Assembly (NCBI RefSeq): GCF_028688855.1
Contig: NZ_JAQTXI010000001.1
Span: 204,001-268,000 of the forward strand
Source: Neomegalonema sp.
GTDB lineage: Bacteria > Pseudomonadota > Alphaproteobacteria > Rhodobacterales > Rhodobacteraceae
Length of the DNA stretch: 64,000 bases
Reading direction: 5' to 3'
Shown here: piece by piece, positions 47,851 to 56,879 of the stretch
Numbering within the stretch: position 1 is the first letter of the stretch
Layout of the letters: every line of letters begins with the position of its first letter
Position numbers and translations under genes: made by a program
The notes under the pieces: model-generated
Told to the model about the DNA's origin: nothing
What the model saw: only the letters and a program-made list of their open reading frames with translations
Database searches by the model: none

Positions 47851-48120
47851 TCACTTGCGCAGGTTCAGGCGCTTGATCAGCTCCTGATACCGGGGCTCGT
47901 CGCGGTCCTTGAGGTAGTCGAGGAGCTTGCGGCGGCGGCTGACCATGCGCAGCAGGCCGCGGCGCGAATGGTTGTCCTTCTTGTGGTCCTTGAAGTGGCC
48001 GGTCAGGTTGTTGATCCGCTCGGTGAGCAGCGCGACCTGCACTTCGGGCGAGCCGGTGTCTCCGGCCTTGGTCGCGTATTCCTGAACCACTTCGACTTTG
48101 CGTTCTGCGGCGATCGACAT
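47851..48120 (-). CDS. rpsO: 30S ribosomal protein S15
   Basis: The 89-residue S15 starts [20 protein letters not shown], with GGAGG 7 bases upstream; an ATG four codons earlier lies within that ribosome site and is rejected. Signature [32 protein letters not shown], split across the family pattern, is complete. It lies 12 bases after truB and before pnp. Confidence 0.98.
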   Translation of the reverse strand: MSIAAERKVEVVQEYATKAGDTGSPEVQVALLTERINNLTGHFKDHKKDNHSRRGLLRMVSRRRKLLDYLKDRDEPRYQELIKRLNLRK

Positions 48121-48132
48121 CGGGGCCTCCAT

Positions 48133-49032
48133 TCAGGCGAGGTTGAACACCCGGTCCGGCTGGAATCTCCCCTCCTTCATATGGCCGATCGCCACCGGCT
48201 CGCCCGCGAGGGACGCCCAGAGCTTGTCGCCGTCGTGAAGGGAGAGGACTCCCGCCGCCGGAACGGCCCTTCCCTGTCGGACATGGGCCGCTTCAGCCTC
48301 CGTCACGGCCAGAACCGGGATGTCGTCCAGACCGGTCGAGACGGGCAGCAGGCGCGTGAGCGCGTGCGGGTTATCGCGCAAAGCGTCAAGGCTTTCCAGA
48401 GAAATCGCCCGGTCCAGCGCGAATGGACCCGCCGAGAGGCGCCGAAGCTCCGTCACATAGGCCCCGCAGCCCAGAGCCCGCCCCAGATCGCGCGCCATGG
48501 AGCGCACGTAGCCGCCCTTGCCGCAGGTCATCTCGAAGCGGCCGAGATCCGGCGTGGACTGGTCTTCGAGCCAGGTCAGAGCCTCGATCCAGATGGGGCG
48601 GGCGGCCATTTCGGGGGCTTCTCCGGCGCGGGCGAGGTCGTAGGCGCGTTCGCCGTCGATCCGGATGGCCGAATAGGCGGGGGGCTTCTGCTGAATCTCG
48701 CCGTGGAATCCCGGCAGGACCGCGCGGATCTCCTCCGCCGAGGGGCGTGACCCGGAGATCAGGCGCGGCTCGCCTTCGGAATCGTCGGTGTCGGTCTCGA
48801 ATCCCCAGCGCGCCGCGAAGCGATAGGTCTTGAGGCCGCCCATGGCGAAGGGGATGGTCTTGGTGGCCTCGCCGAAGGCGAGGGCCAGAAGCCCGCTCGC
48901 CAGAGGGTCGAGGGTGCCCGCATGGCCCGCCTTCTTCGCCTTCAGCGCCCAGCGCGCCTTGCCGAGCGCCTGGGTCGAGCCGATCCCGACCGGCTTGTCG
49001 AGCAGGAGCCAGCCGTGGATCTCGCGTTTCAT
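48133..49032 (-). CDS. truB: tRNA pseudouridine-55 synthase TruB
   Basis: TruB makes pseudouridine-55 in the T-loop of tRNAs. The 299-residue protein begins MKREIHGWLLLDKPVGIGS after GAGAGGAC. The catalytic Asp lies in KAGHAGTLDPLASGLL; other motifs are KTYRFAARWGFETDTDD, QKPPAYSAIRIDGERAYDLAR and GGYVRSMARDLG. The C-terminal PUA-like region is present. The upstream 57-codon frame extension has no family homology. First gene of truB-rpsO-pnp. Confidence 0.97.
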   Translation of the reverse strand: MKREIHGWLLLDKPVGIGSTQALGKARWALKAKKAGHAGTLDPLASGLLALAFGEATKTIPFAMGGLKTYRFAARWGFETDTDDSEGEPRLISGSRPSAEEIRAVLPGFHGEIQQKPPAYSAIRIDGERAYDLARAGEAPEMAARPIWIEALTWLEDQSTPDLGRFEMTCGKGGYVRSMARDLGRALGCGAYVTELRRLSAGPFALDRAISLESLDALRDNPHALTRLLPVSTGLDDIPVLAVTEAEAAHVRQGRAVPAAGVLSLHDGDKLWASLAGEPVAIGHMKEGRFQPDRVFNLA

Positions 49033-49373
49033 GGAGTCCTCTCCCCGTCCTGACGGAAAGCAGGCTTCATAAGGCGCGGCGCGGCGTTTGGGAACCGGAC
49101 TCCGTCCGCCTCGCGCGAAGGGGGATTCGGGGGCCTCCGGCGCGCCTTTCGCGACATGCGCCTGCGCGACGAGGGGAGGAAAAGGCGAGGGAGCCCCGCA
49201 CATGATTGTTTGGTAAAGAGGAATCTCGGACCGAAATCGCCGGAGAGGGTGAATTTCAGCCTGAAAGTCACAGATTCGTGATAGGGTCGCCCCATCGCGA
49301 GATCCAGACGCCCACCCCGATTTCGACCCCCCCGATTTCGGCAGGGCGCCTCAGACCATCCGGACCCGAGACC

Positions 49374-49976
49374 ATGACCACAGGCCTGCCCCTTTACCTC
49401 TCCGATTTCGCGCGCGTGGCGCATCTGCTGACCTTCGTGGCGGGGTTCGGCGTGGCCATGGCCGCCGACGCGCTCTATCTCGCCAGTTCGCAGGAGGGCC
49501 TGACCAGGGAGCGCTTCGGGCTGCTGCTGCGCGCCCATGACCTCGCGAGCTGGGCGCTGGCGGGGCTCTGGATCACGGGGATCCTGCTGGTCTACGACCT
49601 GACGCGCTTCGATCCCGAGCGCTTCACGCCCAAGCTGGTCATGAAGATCGGCGCCGTCACGCTGCTGACCGCCAACGCCCTGCTCATCAAGGAATACGTC
49701 CTGCCGATCATGCGGGAGTGGGGGCGTCGGCCCTTCCGCCGGATTCCCTTCCGGCTGCGGCTCGGGCTGACTCTGGCGGGGATCGTCTCGACGACCTGCT
49801 GGCTGGCCTCCCTGACGCTCGGCGCGACCCGCAGCGTCAGGAGCATGGATTTCAACCAGCTGTTCCCGCTGCTCGCTCTGGCGGCGGGAGGGGCGGCGCT
49901 GGGCGCCTTCCTGCTGCTCTGGACTCCCTTGCCGCGCCTGCTCGCCCGGGTCCTCCAGCCCGGCGGGCGGGCCTGA
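49374..49976 (+). CDS. Integral membrane protein of unknown function
   Basis: The 200-residue protein has about five membrane helices (near residues 9-31, 47-66, 82-101, 122-141 and 160-180) with short loops. His14 (RVAHLLTFVAGFG) and His49 (LRAHDLASW) lie inside or next to helices, a pattern sometimes linked to heme or copper. CopD-like small membrane proteins have similar architecture, but I cannot assign a family. The ATG at 49374 starts MTTGLPLYLSDFARV; the longer frame to 49206 is polar and unlikely. A TTTCAG-C-CTGAAA palindrome (49254-49266) lies in its upstream region. Confidence 0.7.
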   Translation: MTTGLPLYLSDFARVAHLLTFVAGFGVAMAADALYLASSQEGLTRERFGLLLRAHDLASWALAGLWITGILLVYDLTRFDPERFTPKLVMKIGAVTLLTANALLIKEYVLPIMREWGRRPFRRIPFRLRLGLTLAGIVSTTCWLASLTLGATRSVRSMDFNQLFPLLALAAGGAALGAFLLLWTPLPRLLARVLQPGGRA

Positions 49977-50001
49977 CGCGGCCTCCGCTTCACGCGAGGG
50001 C

Positions 50002-50994
50002 TCAGGCGGCGCGCTCGACGCAGTAATCGACGAGATCGGCGAGAATCCCGCGCAATTCGCTGGGCGGGAAGATCTCCAGCGCGGTCTTCGCCTCCTCGCC
50101 CCAGAGCCGGGCGCGGGCGATGGTCTCGCGCACGGCGCCATGGCGCGTCAGCAGGGTCAGGGCGTGGCCGAAGTCCTCGGGCTCCTGACGCTTCTTCTCG
50201 ATGGTCCGGCGCCAGAATTCGCGTTCGTCCTCGGAGGCGGCGCGGGCGAAGGCGACCATGACCGGCCCGGTCACCTTGCCTTCGCGGAAGTCGTCGCCGG
50301 CGTTCTTGCCGAGCTTGCGGGTCTGTCCGCCGTAATCCAGGGCGTCGTCGGCCATCTGGAAGGCGATCCCGAGGCGGTCGCCGTAGATCCTCAGGGCCTC
50401 GCGCTTCTCCGGCGAGGCCCCGGCCAGCACGGCGCCGGTCTCGGTCGCGGCGGAGAAGAGCGCCGCCGTCTTGGCGCGGATCACCGCCAGATGCTGCGCC
50501 TCGGTGGTCGAGAGGTTGTTGGCGGTGGAGAGCTGCATGACCTCGCCCTCGGCGATGGTCGCGGAGGCGTCGGCGAGGATGCGCAGGGCCTCCATGGACC
50601 CGGCCTCGACCATGAGCTGGAAGCTGCGGGCGAAGAGGAAGTCGCCCACCAGCACGCTCGGCTTGTTGCCGTAGAGGATGTTGGCCGAGGGCCTGCCCCG
50701 GCGGAGCGCGCTTTCATCCACCACGTCGTCGTGGAGCAGGGTGGCGGTGTGGACGAACTCCACCGCCGCGGCCATCTTCGCGACGCCCGCGCCGCCGCCG
50801 CCGCAGAGCTCCGCCGCCGCGAGGGTCAGCGCCGGACGCACCCGCTTGCCGCCCGCCTCGATGAGATGGGCCGACAGCTGCTCGATGAGCGGGGCCGCCT
50901 TGCTGGACATGCGGCCGCGCAATTCGGAATCCGCGAGCTTCAGACCCTCGGCCGTGCGTCGCGCCAGACGATCCATCGCCGTGACTTCCGCCAT
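50002..50994 (-). CDS. ispB: Polyprenyl diphosphate synthase (octa/decaprenyl type)
   Basis: This long-chain trans-prenyl synthase makes the ubiquinone side chain. The 330-residue protein has the first aspartate motif LLHDDVVD, the following RRGRPSANILYGNKPSVLVGDFLFA and the second motif MADDALDYGG. Length and small residues before the first motif fit long-chain enzymes; the exact chain length (C40 or C50) cannot be read from the sequence. It is convergent with the membrane protein at 49374 and divergent from DUF2007. Confidence 0.93.
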   Translation of the reverse strand: MAEVTAMDRLARRTAEGLKLADSELRGRMSSKAAPLIEQLSAHLIEAGGKRVRPALTLAAAELCGGGGAGVAKMAAAVEFVHTATLLHDDVVDESALRRGRPSANILYGNKPSVLVGDFLFARSFQLMVEAGSMEALRILADASATIAEGEVMQLSTANNLSTTEAQHLAVIRAKTAALFSAATETGAVLAGASPEKREALRIYGDRLGIAFQMADDALDYGGQTRKLGKNAGDDFREGKVTGPVMVAFARAASEDEREFWRRTIEKKRQEPEDFGHALTLLTRHGAVRETIARARLWGEEAKTALEIFPPSELRGILADLVDYCVERAA

Positions 50995-51133
50995 GCGTCC
51001 CTACTCCCCAGACCGCCGCCCGCATTGCGGCGCTTTGACAAACTCTCCCCGAGGCGGGATCATGCCCGGATCGGAGACGACCATCCGCCCCGATCCGGAT
51101 TCGCCCGGAGATCGAAACCCATGGAGGCCGCCC

Positions 51134-51367
51134 TTGATCGAGATCCTCAAGACGACCGATCCCACGGTGATCGCCGCCGCGCGGGCCTATCTTCAGGGCG
51201 AAGCTATAGAGTTCTTCCTGCTGGACGTCCATATGAGCGGGCTTTACGGGGGGGCGCTCGGGTTCATTCCTCAGCGGTTGATGGTCGCGGACGAAGACGC
51301 CGCAAGAGCGCGGATGATCCTGCGCCCCCTCGGCCTCGAGCTTTCGCCGCCGCCGGAAGATGACTGA
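51134..51367 (+). CDS. DUF2007 protein (TTG start)
   Basis: The 77-residue protein is read from a TTG at 51134 with GGAGG 7 bases upstream. No in-frame ATG or GTG precedes it close enough. It has the DUF2007 pattern: IEILKTTDPTVIAAARAYLQGEAIEFFLLD, then a G-rich middle and RLMVADEDAARARMILRPL. The domain is thought to be a small signal-transducing or PII-like fold, with function unknown. It overlaps the methyltransferase start by 8 bases. Confidence 0.85.
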   Translation: MIEILKTTDPTVIAAARAYLQGEAIEFFLLDVHMSGLYGGALGFIPQRLMVADEDAARARMILRPLGLELSPPPEDD

Positions 51368-52127
51368 CGCCTCCCGCTCCGCCTCTGGTTCCGCCTCCGG
51401 CCCGGAGGATCTGACCGAGGACGGCATGCTCGGCGGGCGGCTGATCCTGCGTCAGCCGCGCCGGGGCTTCCGCTCGGCCAGCGACGCCGCCTTGCTGGCC
51501 GCCGCCGTTCCGGCCCGCTCCGGCGAAAGGGTTCTGGACTGGGGATCGGGCGCCGGAGCCGCGGGGCTTTGTCTGGGGCGCAGGGTGGAGGGGCTGGAGC
51601 TCCACGGGCTGGAGGCCAATCCGGCCATGGCCGCGCTCTCGGAGGCCAACGCCGCCGCCAACGGTCTGAGCTGGCGCGCGCATGTCGGGCGGGTCGAGGC
51701 GCCGCCCGCCGGGCTCAAGGCGCTGGAGTTCGACCATGTCCTGACCAATCCGCCTTACTTCCCCGCCGGATTCGCGGCCTCTCCGGAGAGCCTCCGCGAC
51801 GAGGCCAACCGCGAAAGCGCGCCTCTGGCGCTCTGGCTGAGGGGGGCGCTGAAGCGGCTGCGTCCGGGAGGGAGCCTGACCATCGTCCAGCGCGTCGAGC
51901 GCCTGGCGGAGATCCTCGCGGCGCTGGAGGGCGGAGCGGGCTCCTGGGCGATCCTGCCTCTGGCGCCGAAATCCGGGCTGCCCGCCAAGCTGATCCTGAT
52001 GCGGGGGATCAAGGGCGGGCGTTCGCCCCTGAGGCTGGCCTTTCCGCTGGTCCTGCACGAGCCCGGGGGCGCCTTCGCGCCGGAGGCCGAAGCGATCCTC
52101 CGCGAGGGGCGCGCTCTGGCTTTTTGA
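51360..52127 (+). CDS. TrmN6-like N6-adenine methyltransferase
   Basis: The 255-residue SAM-dependent methylase has the Rossmann motif VLDWGSGAGAAGLCL, an acidic ribose-binding residue in LHGLEANPAMAAL, and the catalytic LTNPPYFP (NPPY) of N6-adenine enzymes. Family context fits the TrmN6/YfiC group that methylates A37 in tRNA1-Val. It overlaps DUF2007 by 8 bases, and the pair often lies beside the polyprenyl synthase in this class. Substrate is inferred. Confidence 0.87.
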   Translation: MTDASRSASGSASGPEDLTEDGMLGGRLILRQPRRGFRSASDAALLAAAVPARSGERVLDWGSGAGAAGLCLGRRVEGLELHGLEANPAMAALSEANAAANGLSWRAHVGRVEAPPAGLKALEFDHVLTNPPYFPAGFAASPESLRDEANRESAPLALWLRGALKRLRPGGSLTIVQRVERLAEILAALEGGAGSWAILPLAPKSGLPAKLILMRGIKGGRSPLRLAFPLVLHEPGGAFAPEAEAILREGRALAF

Positions 52128-52186
52128 CGCGAAAGGCCCATACTGGCCGGACCCATCCAGATCGTGAATTTCGAGGGCTCTCCGCC

Positions 52187-53374
52187 ATGAACGCCTCCCC
52201 GCCTTTGAGCAATGAAGTCCTCCAGATCGCCGAGGAGATGCGCGCCTGGCGCCGCGATCTCCATCGTCATCCCGAACTCGGCTATCAGGAGACGCGGACC
52301 TCGGCCCGCGTGGCCGGGCTTCTGCGCGAATTCGGCTTCGACGCCGTGGAGACCGGACTCGGCGGAACGGGCGTGGTGGGGGTGCTCCATGGCGCGGGCG
52401 GCCCCGCCGCCGACGAATCCGGACGCATCCTCCTGCGCGCCGACATGGACGCCCTGCCCATGCTGGAGGAATCCGGCGTCGAGCATGCTTCGACCCGTCC
52501 GGGCGTGATGCACGCCTGCGGCCATGACGGCCACACCACCATGCTGCTCGGCGCGGCGAAGCTGCTGGCGGCCTCGCGGAATTTCAAGGGCACGGTCCAT
52601 TTCGTCTTCCAGCCCGCCGAGGAAGGCGGAGCCGGCGCCGCCGCCATGATCCGGGACGGGCTCTTCGAGCGCTTTCCGGCCCATCGGGTCTTCGGAATGC
52701 ACAACTGGCCCAACGCTCCGGTGGGGGCCTTCTTCACGCGGGTCGGGCCGCTGCTGGCGGCGGCGGACGAATTCTCGATCAAGGTCCACGGCAAGGGCGG
52801 CCACGCCGCCCAGCCCCATCAGGGCCGCGATCCCATTCCCGGCGCGGCGGCCATCGTGCTGGCGCTCCAGACGGTGGTTTCGCGCACGGTGGATCCGCTT
52901 CAGCCCGCGGTGCTCTCGGTGACGCAGTTCCATGCGGGCACGGCCTTCAACGTCATCTCGGAGCTCGCCGAATTGCGCGGCACCGTCCGCAGCTTCGACG
53001 AGGAGACCCACGAACGCATCTACGCCGAGATGACCCGCATCGTGCGCGACACCGCCGCCGCCCATGGCCTGACCGCCGCGATCGAGCGCAAGTCCTCCGG
53101 ATATTACCCGCCGACCGTCAACGAGGCCGAAGCCACGCGCTTCGCTCTGGGCGTGGCGCGGGAGGTCGCGGAGACGGTGGTGGGCGACGTGACCCCGACC
53201 ATGGGCGCCGAAGACTTCTCCTTCATGGCGCAGGCGCGTCCGGGCTGCTTCATGCTGATGGGGATCGGGCCGGGGGCGCCGCTGCATGATCCGCGCTACG
53301 ACTTCAACGACGAGGCCGCCCCCTGGGGGACGGCCTATTGGGTGCGTCTGGTCGAGCAGGCTCTCCCGCGCTAG
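52187..53374 (+). CDS. M20-family amidohydrolase (hippurate hydrolase-like)
   Basis: The 395-residue metallopeptidase begins MNASPPLSNEVLQIAEEMRAWRRDLHRHPELG. Metal ligands are visible in MHACGHDGHTTMLLGAA, VFQPAEEGGAGAAAM (catalytic Glu pair) and FGMHNWPNAPVGAF. A dimerisation domain occupies about residues 190-300, and PTMGAEDFSFMA carries the last ligand. Relatives hydrolyse N-acyl amino acids, hippurate or indole-acetyl conjugates; the substrate here is unknown. Confidence 0.92.
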   Translation: MNASPPLSNEVLQIAEEMRAWRRDLHRHPELGYQETRTSARVAGLLREFGFDAVETGLGGTGVVGVLHGAGGPAADESGRILLRADMDALPMLEESGVEHASTRPGVMHACGHDGHTTMLLGAAKLLAASRNFKGTVHFVFQPAEEGGAGAAAMIRDGLFERFPAHRVFGMHNWPNAPVGAFFTRVGPLLAAADEFSIKVHGKGGHAAQPHQGRDPIPGAAAIVLALQTVVSRTVDPLQPAVLSVTQFHAGTAFNVISELAELRGTVRSFDEETHERIYAEMTRIVRDTAAAHGLTAAIERKSSGYYPPTVNEAEATRFALGVAREVAETVVGDVTPTMGAEDFSFMAQARPGCFMLMGIGPGAPLHDPRYDFNDEAAPWGTAYWVRLVEQALPR

Positions 53375-53394
53375 GCGTCGGCCGGCGAAGCCCG

Positions 53395-53829
53395 TCAGGC
53401 TTCCGGGGGCGCCTCGCCTGCAGGCGCCTCCCCCAAAGGCGCCTCGCAGAGCCGCAGGCCGTTGCCGAAGGGGTCGAGGAGCGTCAGCTCCAGGCCCCAG
53501 GGCTGCGCCTCCAGACCGGGGCGCAGGCCCGGATAGGGCCGCCCCGTCAGCTCGGCGTGGAGCTCCCGGACGCCCCGCATCCGCACGAAGACCAGGCTGC
53601 CCGGCGTTCCGTCGCCGTGGTGCATGCTCAGATGCAGCGCCAGACCCGCCCGCGAAACCTGCATGTAGAGCGGCATCCCCGGCGCGAAGCGATGCTCCCA
53701 GTCCGGCGTGAAGCCGAGCCAGTCGAGATAGAACTCCCGGGCCTTCGCCTCGTCGAAGATCCTCAGGACCGGATGGGTCTCCAGAAAGGCGATTCCGGCG
53801 ATTCCGGCGATTCCGGCGGCTGCGCTCAT
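53395..53829 (-). CDS. VOC-family (glyoxalase/bleomycin-resistance-like) protein
   Basis: The 144-residue protein has a single VOC-type unit: HPVLRIFDEAKAREFYLDWLGF, PLYMQVSRAGLALHLSMHHGDG and LTLLDPFGNGLRLCEA. It resembles the bleomycin-binding subfamily, but function is open. The N-terminus carries AGIAGIAGIA, encoded by three identical 9-base units, and the C-terminus a run of Gly-Glu-Ala-Pro repeats. It starts 10 bases after kup ends on the same strand. Confidence 0.8.
   Translation of the reverse strand: MSAAAGIAGIAGIAFLETHPVLRIFDEAKAREFYLDWLGFTPDWEHRFAPGMPLYMQVSRAGLALHLSMHHGDGTPGSLVFVRMRGVRELHAELTGRPYPGLRPGLEAQPWGLELTLLDPFGNGLRLCEAPLGEAPAGEAPPEA
53791..53817 (-). repeat. Triplicated 9-bp unit in the VOC gene
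   Basis: GATTCCGGC occurs three times head to tail (53791, 53800, 53809, plus-strand reading) and encodes the repeated Gly-Ile-Ala near the protein start. Changes in copy number would keep the frame. Confidence 0.85.
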
Positions 53830-53839
53830 GATCTTCCCC

Positions 53840-55768
53840 TCAGAGCTGGATCTGGGCCCCCACCTCGACCACCCGGTCGGCGGGGAGCTTGAAATAGGTG
53901 CTGGCGTCGCTGGCGTTCTCCGACATGAAGGCGTAGGCCCGCGCCCGCCAGCGCGGCAGGGTTCCTTTCTCCATCACCCGCAGACTCCGCCGCGAGAGGA
54001 AGAAGGAGGTCTGCATGATGTCGGGCTTCCAGCCGTGCTTGCGCTCCAGCAGCAGGGCGCGGGGCACGTTGGGGGTCTCCATGTAGCCGAATTCGAGCGT
54101 CAGATGGTAGAAGCCCATCTCCTCGTCGATGACCTCCAGGCGGGCGCGTTGGGAATCGGGCACGCGGGGCGTCGGGGCGGTGCTGATGGTCAGGATGGCC
54201 ACCTGCTCGTGCAGGGCGCGGAAATGCTTCAGCGTATGCATGAGCGCCATGGGCGCGGTGGCGGGCTCCGAAGTCAGGAAGACCGCCGCGCCCGCCACCC
54301 GATGGGGCGCCTTCACCTTGAGGCTGCGCAGGAGGGCGTCGATGGGGATCTCGTTCTTGCGCGACTTGGCCGCCACCGCCTGAGCCCCGAGCCGCCAGCT
54401 CTGCATGGTGAAGAAGACGCCCGCCGCCACCAGAAGCGGCGCATATCCGCCCTCGCCGAGCTTGCGCAGATTGGCCGTCAGGAAGGCGACGTCCACCAGC
54501 AGGAAGGGCGCCATGAGCGCCGCCCCCGCCACGAGCGGCCATTTCCAGACCCGCCAGGCCACCAGTCCGGCGAGCAGCGCCGTGAGCACCATCTCGCCCG
54601 CCACCGCCACGCCATAGGCTCCCGCCAGAGACGAGGAGCTGCGGAAGCTCAGCACCAGCGCCACCACCAGCACGAACATGATCGCGTTGACATGAGGCAT
54701 GTAGATCTGTCCGGCGTGGTCCTCCGAGGTGTGGAGGATCCGCAGACGCGGCAGAAGCCCCATGCGCACCGCCTGGCTGGCGTAGGAGAAGGCGCCGGTG
54801 ATCACCGCCTGACTGGCGATGATCGTCGCCAGAGTCGCCAGGATCAGCCCGAAAGGCAGCAGCCAGCCCGGAAACAGGCTGAAGAAGGGATTGGCCGCCG
54901 CCGCCGGATCGGCGATCACCAGAGCGCCCTGTCCGAGGTAGTTCAGCGCCAGGGCCGGAAAGGCGAATCCGAGCCAGGCCGCCCGGATGGGCGCGCGTCC
55001 GAAATGGCCGAGATCGGCGTAAAGCGCCTCGGCGCCGGTGGCGGCGAGGAACACCGCGCCCAGGATCGCCAGAGTCCGGCCTTCGCCCTCCATGAGCAGC
55101 TTCAGCCCCCACATGGGATTCAGCGCCTGGATCACCTCGGGATGCGCGAAGATGCGCACGAGGCCCATCAGCCCCAGCACCGCGAACCAGACGAACATGA
55201 TCGGCCCGAAGAGCTTCGCGACCTTGGCCGTGCCCCGGCTCTGGGCGAAGAACAGCCCCGCCAGGATCAGGATCGCCAGAGGCAGCACCACCGGCTGGGC
55301 CGAGGGGATCAGCACCGTCAGGCCCTCCAGGGCCGAGAGCACCGAGACCGCCGGAGTCAGCACCGCGTCGCCGAAGAAGAGCCCCGCGCCGATCATCCCG
55401 AGGAAGATGGCGATGATCCGCCATTTGCCTCCGGCCTTCTGCGCCAGAGCCACCAGCGAGAGCGTGCCGCCTTCGCCTTCGTTGTCGGCGCGCAGCAGGA
55501 TGAAGACCGTCTTGAGCGTGATGATGATCGTGAGCGTCCAGACGATCAGCGAGAGCACCCCGAAGATTCCTTCGGGACCGGAATGGGGTCCGGCGGCGAT
55601 CAGCGCCTGCTTGAAGGCGTAGAGCGGACTGGTGCCCACGTCGCCGTAGACCACGCCCAGAGCCCCGAGAGTCAGGATCCAGAAGCCGGGCCTGTGGGGG
55701 GAAGAGGACGCGGAGGCCCCGTCGCTCCCGGGAGCGGGAGGAACGGATTCGGGAGAAGGCGAGGACAT
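53840..55768 (-). CDS. kup: Low-affinity potassium transporter Kup
   Basis: Kup/HAK/KT-type K+:H+ symporter of 642 residues. The N-terminal 30 residues are Ser/Pro-rich, then come twelve membrane helices beginning LTLGALGVVYGDVGTSPLYAFKQAL, the family signature. Further marks are FFGDAVLTPAVSVLSALEG and GTEALYADLGHFG (as ATGAEALYADLGHFGR). The hydrophilic C-terminal 190 residues end in DASTYFKLPADRVVEVGAQIQL. It lies between the VOC gene and the patatin gene, all on the minus strand. Confidence 0.96.
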   Translation of the reverse strand: MSSPSPESVPPAPGSDGASASSSPHRPGFWILTLGALGVVYGDVGTSPLYAFKQALIAAGPHSGPEGIFGVLSLIVWTLTIIITLKTVFILLRADNEGEGGTLSLVALAQKAGGKWRIIAIFLGMIGAGLFFGDAVLTPAVSVLSALEGLTVLIPSAQPVVLPLAILILAGLFFAQSRGTAKVAKLFGPIMFVWFAVLGLMGLVRIFAHPEVIQALNPMWGLKLLMEGEGRTLAILGAVFLAATGAEALYADLGHFGRAPIRAAWLGFAFPALALNYLGQGALVIADPAAAANPFFSLFPGWLLPFGLILATLATIIASQAVITGAFSYASQAVRMGLLPRLRILHTSEDHAGQIYMPHVNAIMFVLVVALVLSFRSSSSLAGAYGVAVAGEMVLTALLAGLVAWRVWKWPLVAGAALMAPFLLVDVAFLTANLRKLGEGGYAPLLVAAGVFFTMQSWRLGAQAVAAKSRKNEIPIDALLRSLKVKAPHRVAGAAVFLTSEPATAPMALMHTLKHFRALHEQVAILTISTAPTPRVPDSQRARLEVIDEEMGFYHLTLEFGYMETPNVPRALLLERKHGWKPDIMQTSFFLSRRSLRVMEKGTLPRWRARAYAFMSENASDASTYFKLPADRVVEVGAQIQL

Positions 55769-55844
55769 GGACCCATCCGCCGGAAGGCCCGCCGCAACCT
55801 GGCGACGACGGGCCTCGGCCGGAAACGGCCCGCGGCGCGCGAGG

Positions 55845-56879
55845 TTAGAGGAACACGCGCCGAACGTCCAGAGTCGACTCCACGCCGATCCGGTTCTTGT
55901 GCGTCTTCAGCCATGAATCGGCCTGGCGGCGCCCGGAATCGCGGAGGGTTTCGAGCACGCGCCAATCCGGAAAAAGCTTGGTCGCCGGCCCGAGCTCGCG
56001 CATCAGGGGATCGTCGCTGATCTCGTGCAGACGCAGCTTGCGCCAGCGTCCGGAGGCCAGATGTCCCGAATCCACCAGCCGCGCCACGAAGTCTATGGCC
56101 CGGATCTCGGCGCGCAGGGCCGCTCCGAAGCTGATCTCGCTCACGCGGTCGGAGATCTCTCCGGCGCTTTTCGGCAGATGGTCGCGCAGATCGGGCTCCA
56201 GCCGGATCAGCATCAGATCCGAACATTGCGTGCCGTAGGTGATCGGCCAGAGCGCCGGATTTCCCGTATATCCGCCGTCCCAGTAGGTTTCGCCGTCGAT
56301 CACCACGCCCTGGAACATCTGCGGCAGACAGGCCGAAGCCAGGATGGCGTCCACGGTGAGGGTCTCGCGGCGGAAGATGCGGCCCTTGGCGCTCTTCACA
56401 TGGGTCGCGTTGACGAAGACCTCGGGGCCTTCGCCCGTCCGGAGGGCCTCGTCCGTGACGAACTCCAGCAGCACCGAGCGCAGCGGATCCAGATTCAGCG
56501 GATTCAGCCGGTAGGGCGAGACATGGTTCTGGAGGAAGCCCAGACCCACGTAGAAGGGATTCGTCTCGTAGAATCCGCGGATGGTCTCCACGGGCGGCTT
56601 GATCCCCGCGCAGGAGGCGTCCCAGAGGGCGGGCGGAATCGCGAGACTCCGCTCCGCGACGCGCCGCCAGAAGGCCCCGAGCCTGCGCCGGGCCTCCTGA
56701 CGTCCGCCCGCGCCCCATCCGGCGCGCAGCACGGCGGCGTTCATCGCCCCCGCGCTGGTTCCGGTCAGGGCGGAGATCTCCAGATCCTCCTCTTCGAGGA
56801 GGCGGTCGAGCGCGCCCCAGGTGAAGGCGCCATGCGCGCCTCCCCCCTGGAGACCCAGAGCCAGAGCGGGGCGGCTCAC
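55845..56879 (-). CDS. Patatin-like phospholipase coupled to hbdH
   Basis: The 344-residue hydrolase starts with GTG at 56879. The GTGA overlaps the hbdH stop, so translation is coupled. Patatin elements are the oxyanion-hole loop LQGGGAHGAFTWG, nucleophile GTSAGAMNA (Ser about residue 44) and the catalytic Asp in YWDGGYTGNP. Ser/Asp dyad enzymes of this type cleave lipid acyl esters; in PHB-forming bacteria some intracellular depolymerases are also patatin-like. The pairing with 3-hydroxybutyrate dehydrogenase suggests polymer or oligomer turnover, which is inference. The frame upstream of the GTG overlaps hbdH in another phase and is rejected. Confidence 0.88.
   Translation of the reverse strand: MSRPALALGLQGGGAHGAFTWGALDRLLEEEDLEISALTGTSAGAMNAAVLRAGWGAGGRQEARRRLGAFWRRVAERSLAIPPALWDASCAGIKPPVETIRGFYETNPFYVGLGFLQNHVSPYRLNPLNLDPLRSVLLEFVTDEALRTGEGPEVFVNATHVKSAKGRIFRRETLTVDAILASACLPQMFQGVVIDGETYWDGGYTGNPALWPITYGTQCSDLMLIRLEPDLRDHLPKSAGEISDRVSEISFGAALRAEIRAIDFVARLVDSGHLASGRWRKLRLHEISDDPLMRELGPATKLFPDWRVLETLRDSGRRQADSWLKTHKNRIGVESTLDVRRVFL

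Noticed and set aside
45411..47876. 821-codon open frame on the plus strand over pnp
   Set aside because: Shadow of pnp; PNPase reading is certain.
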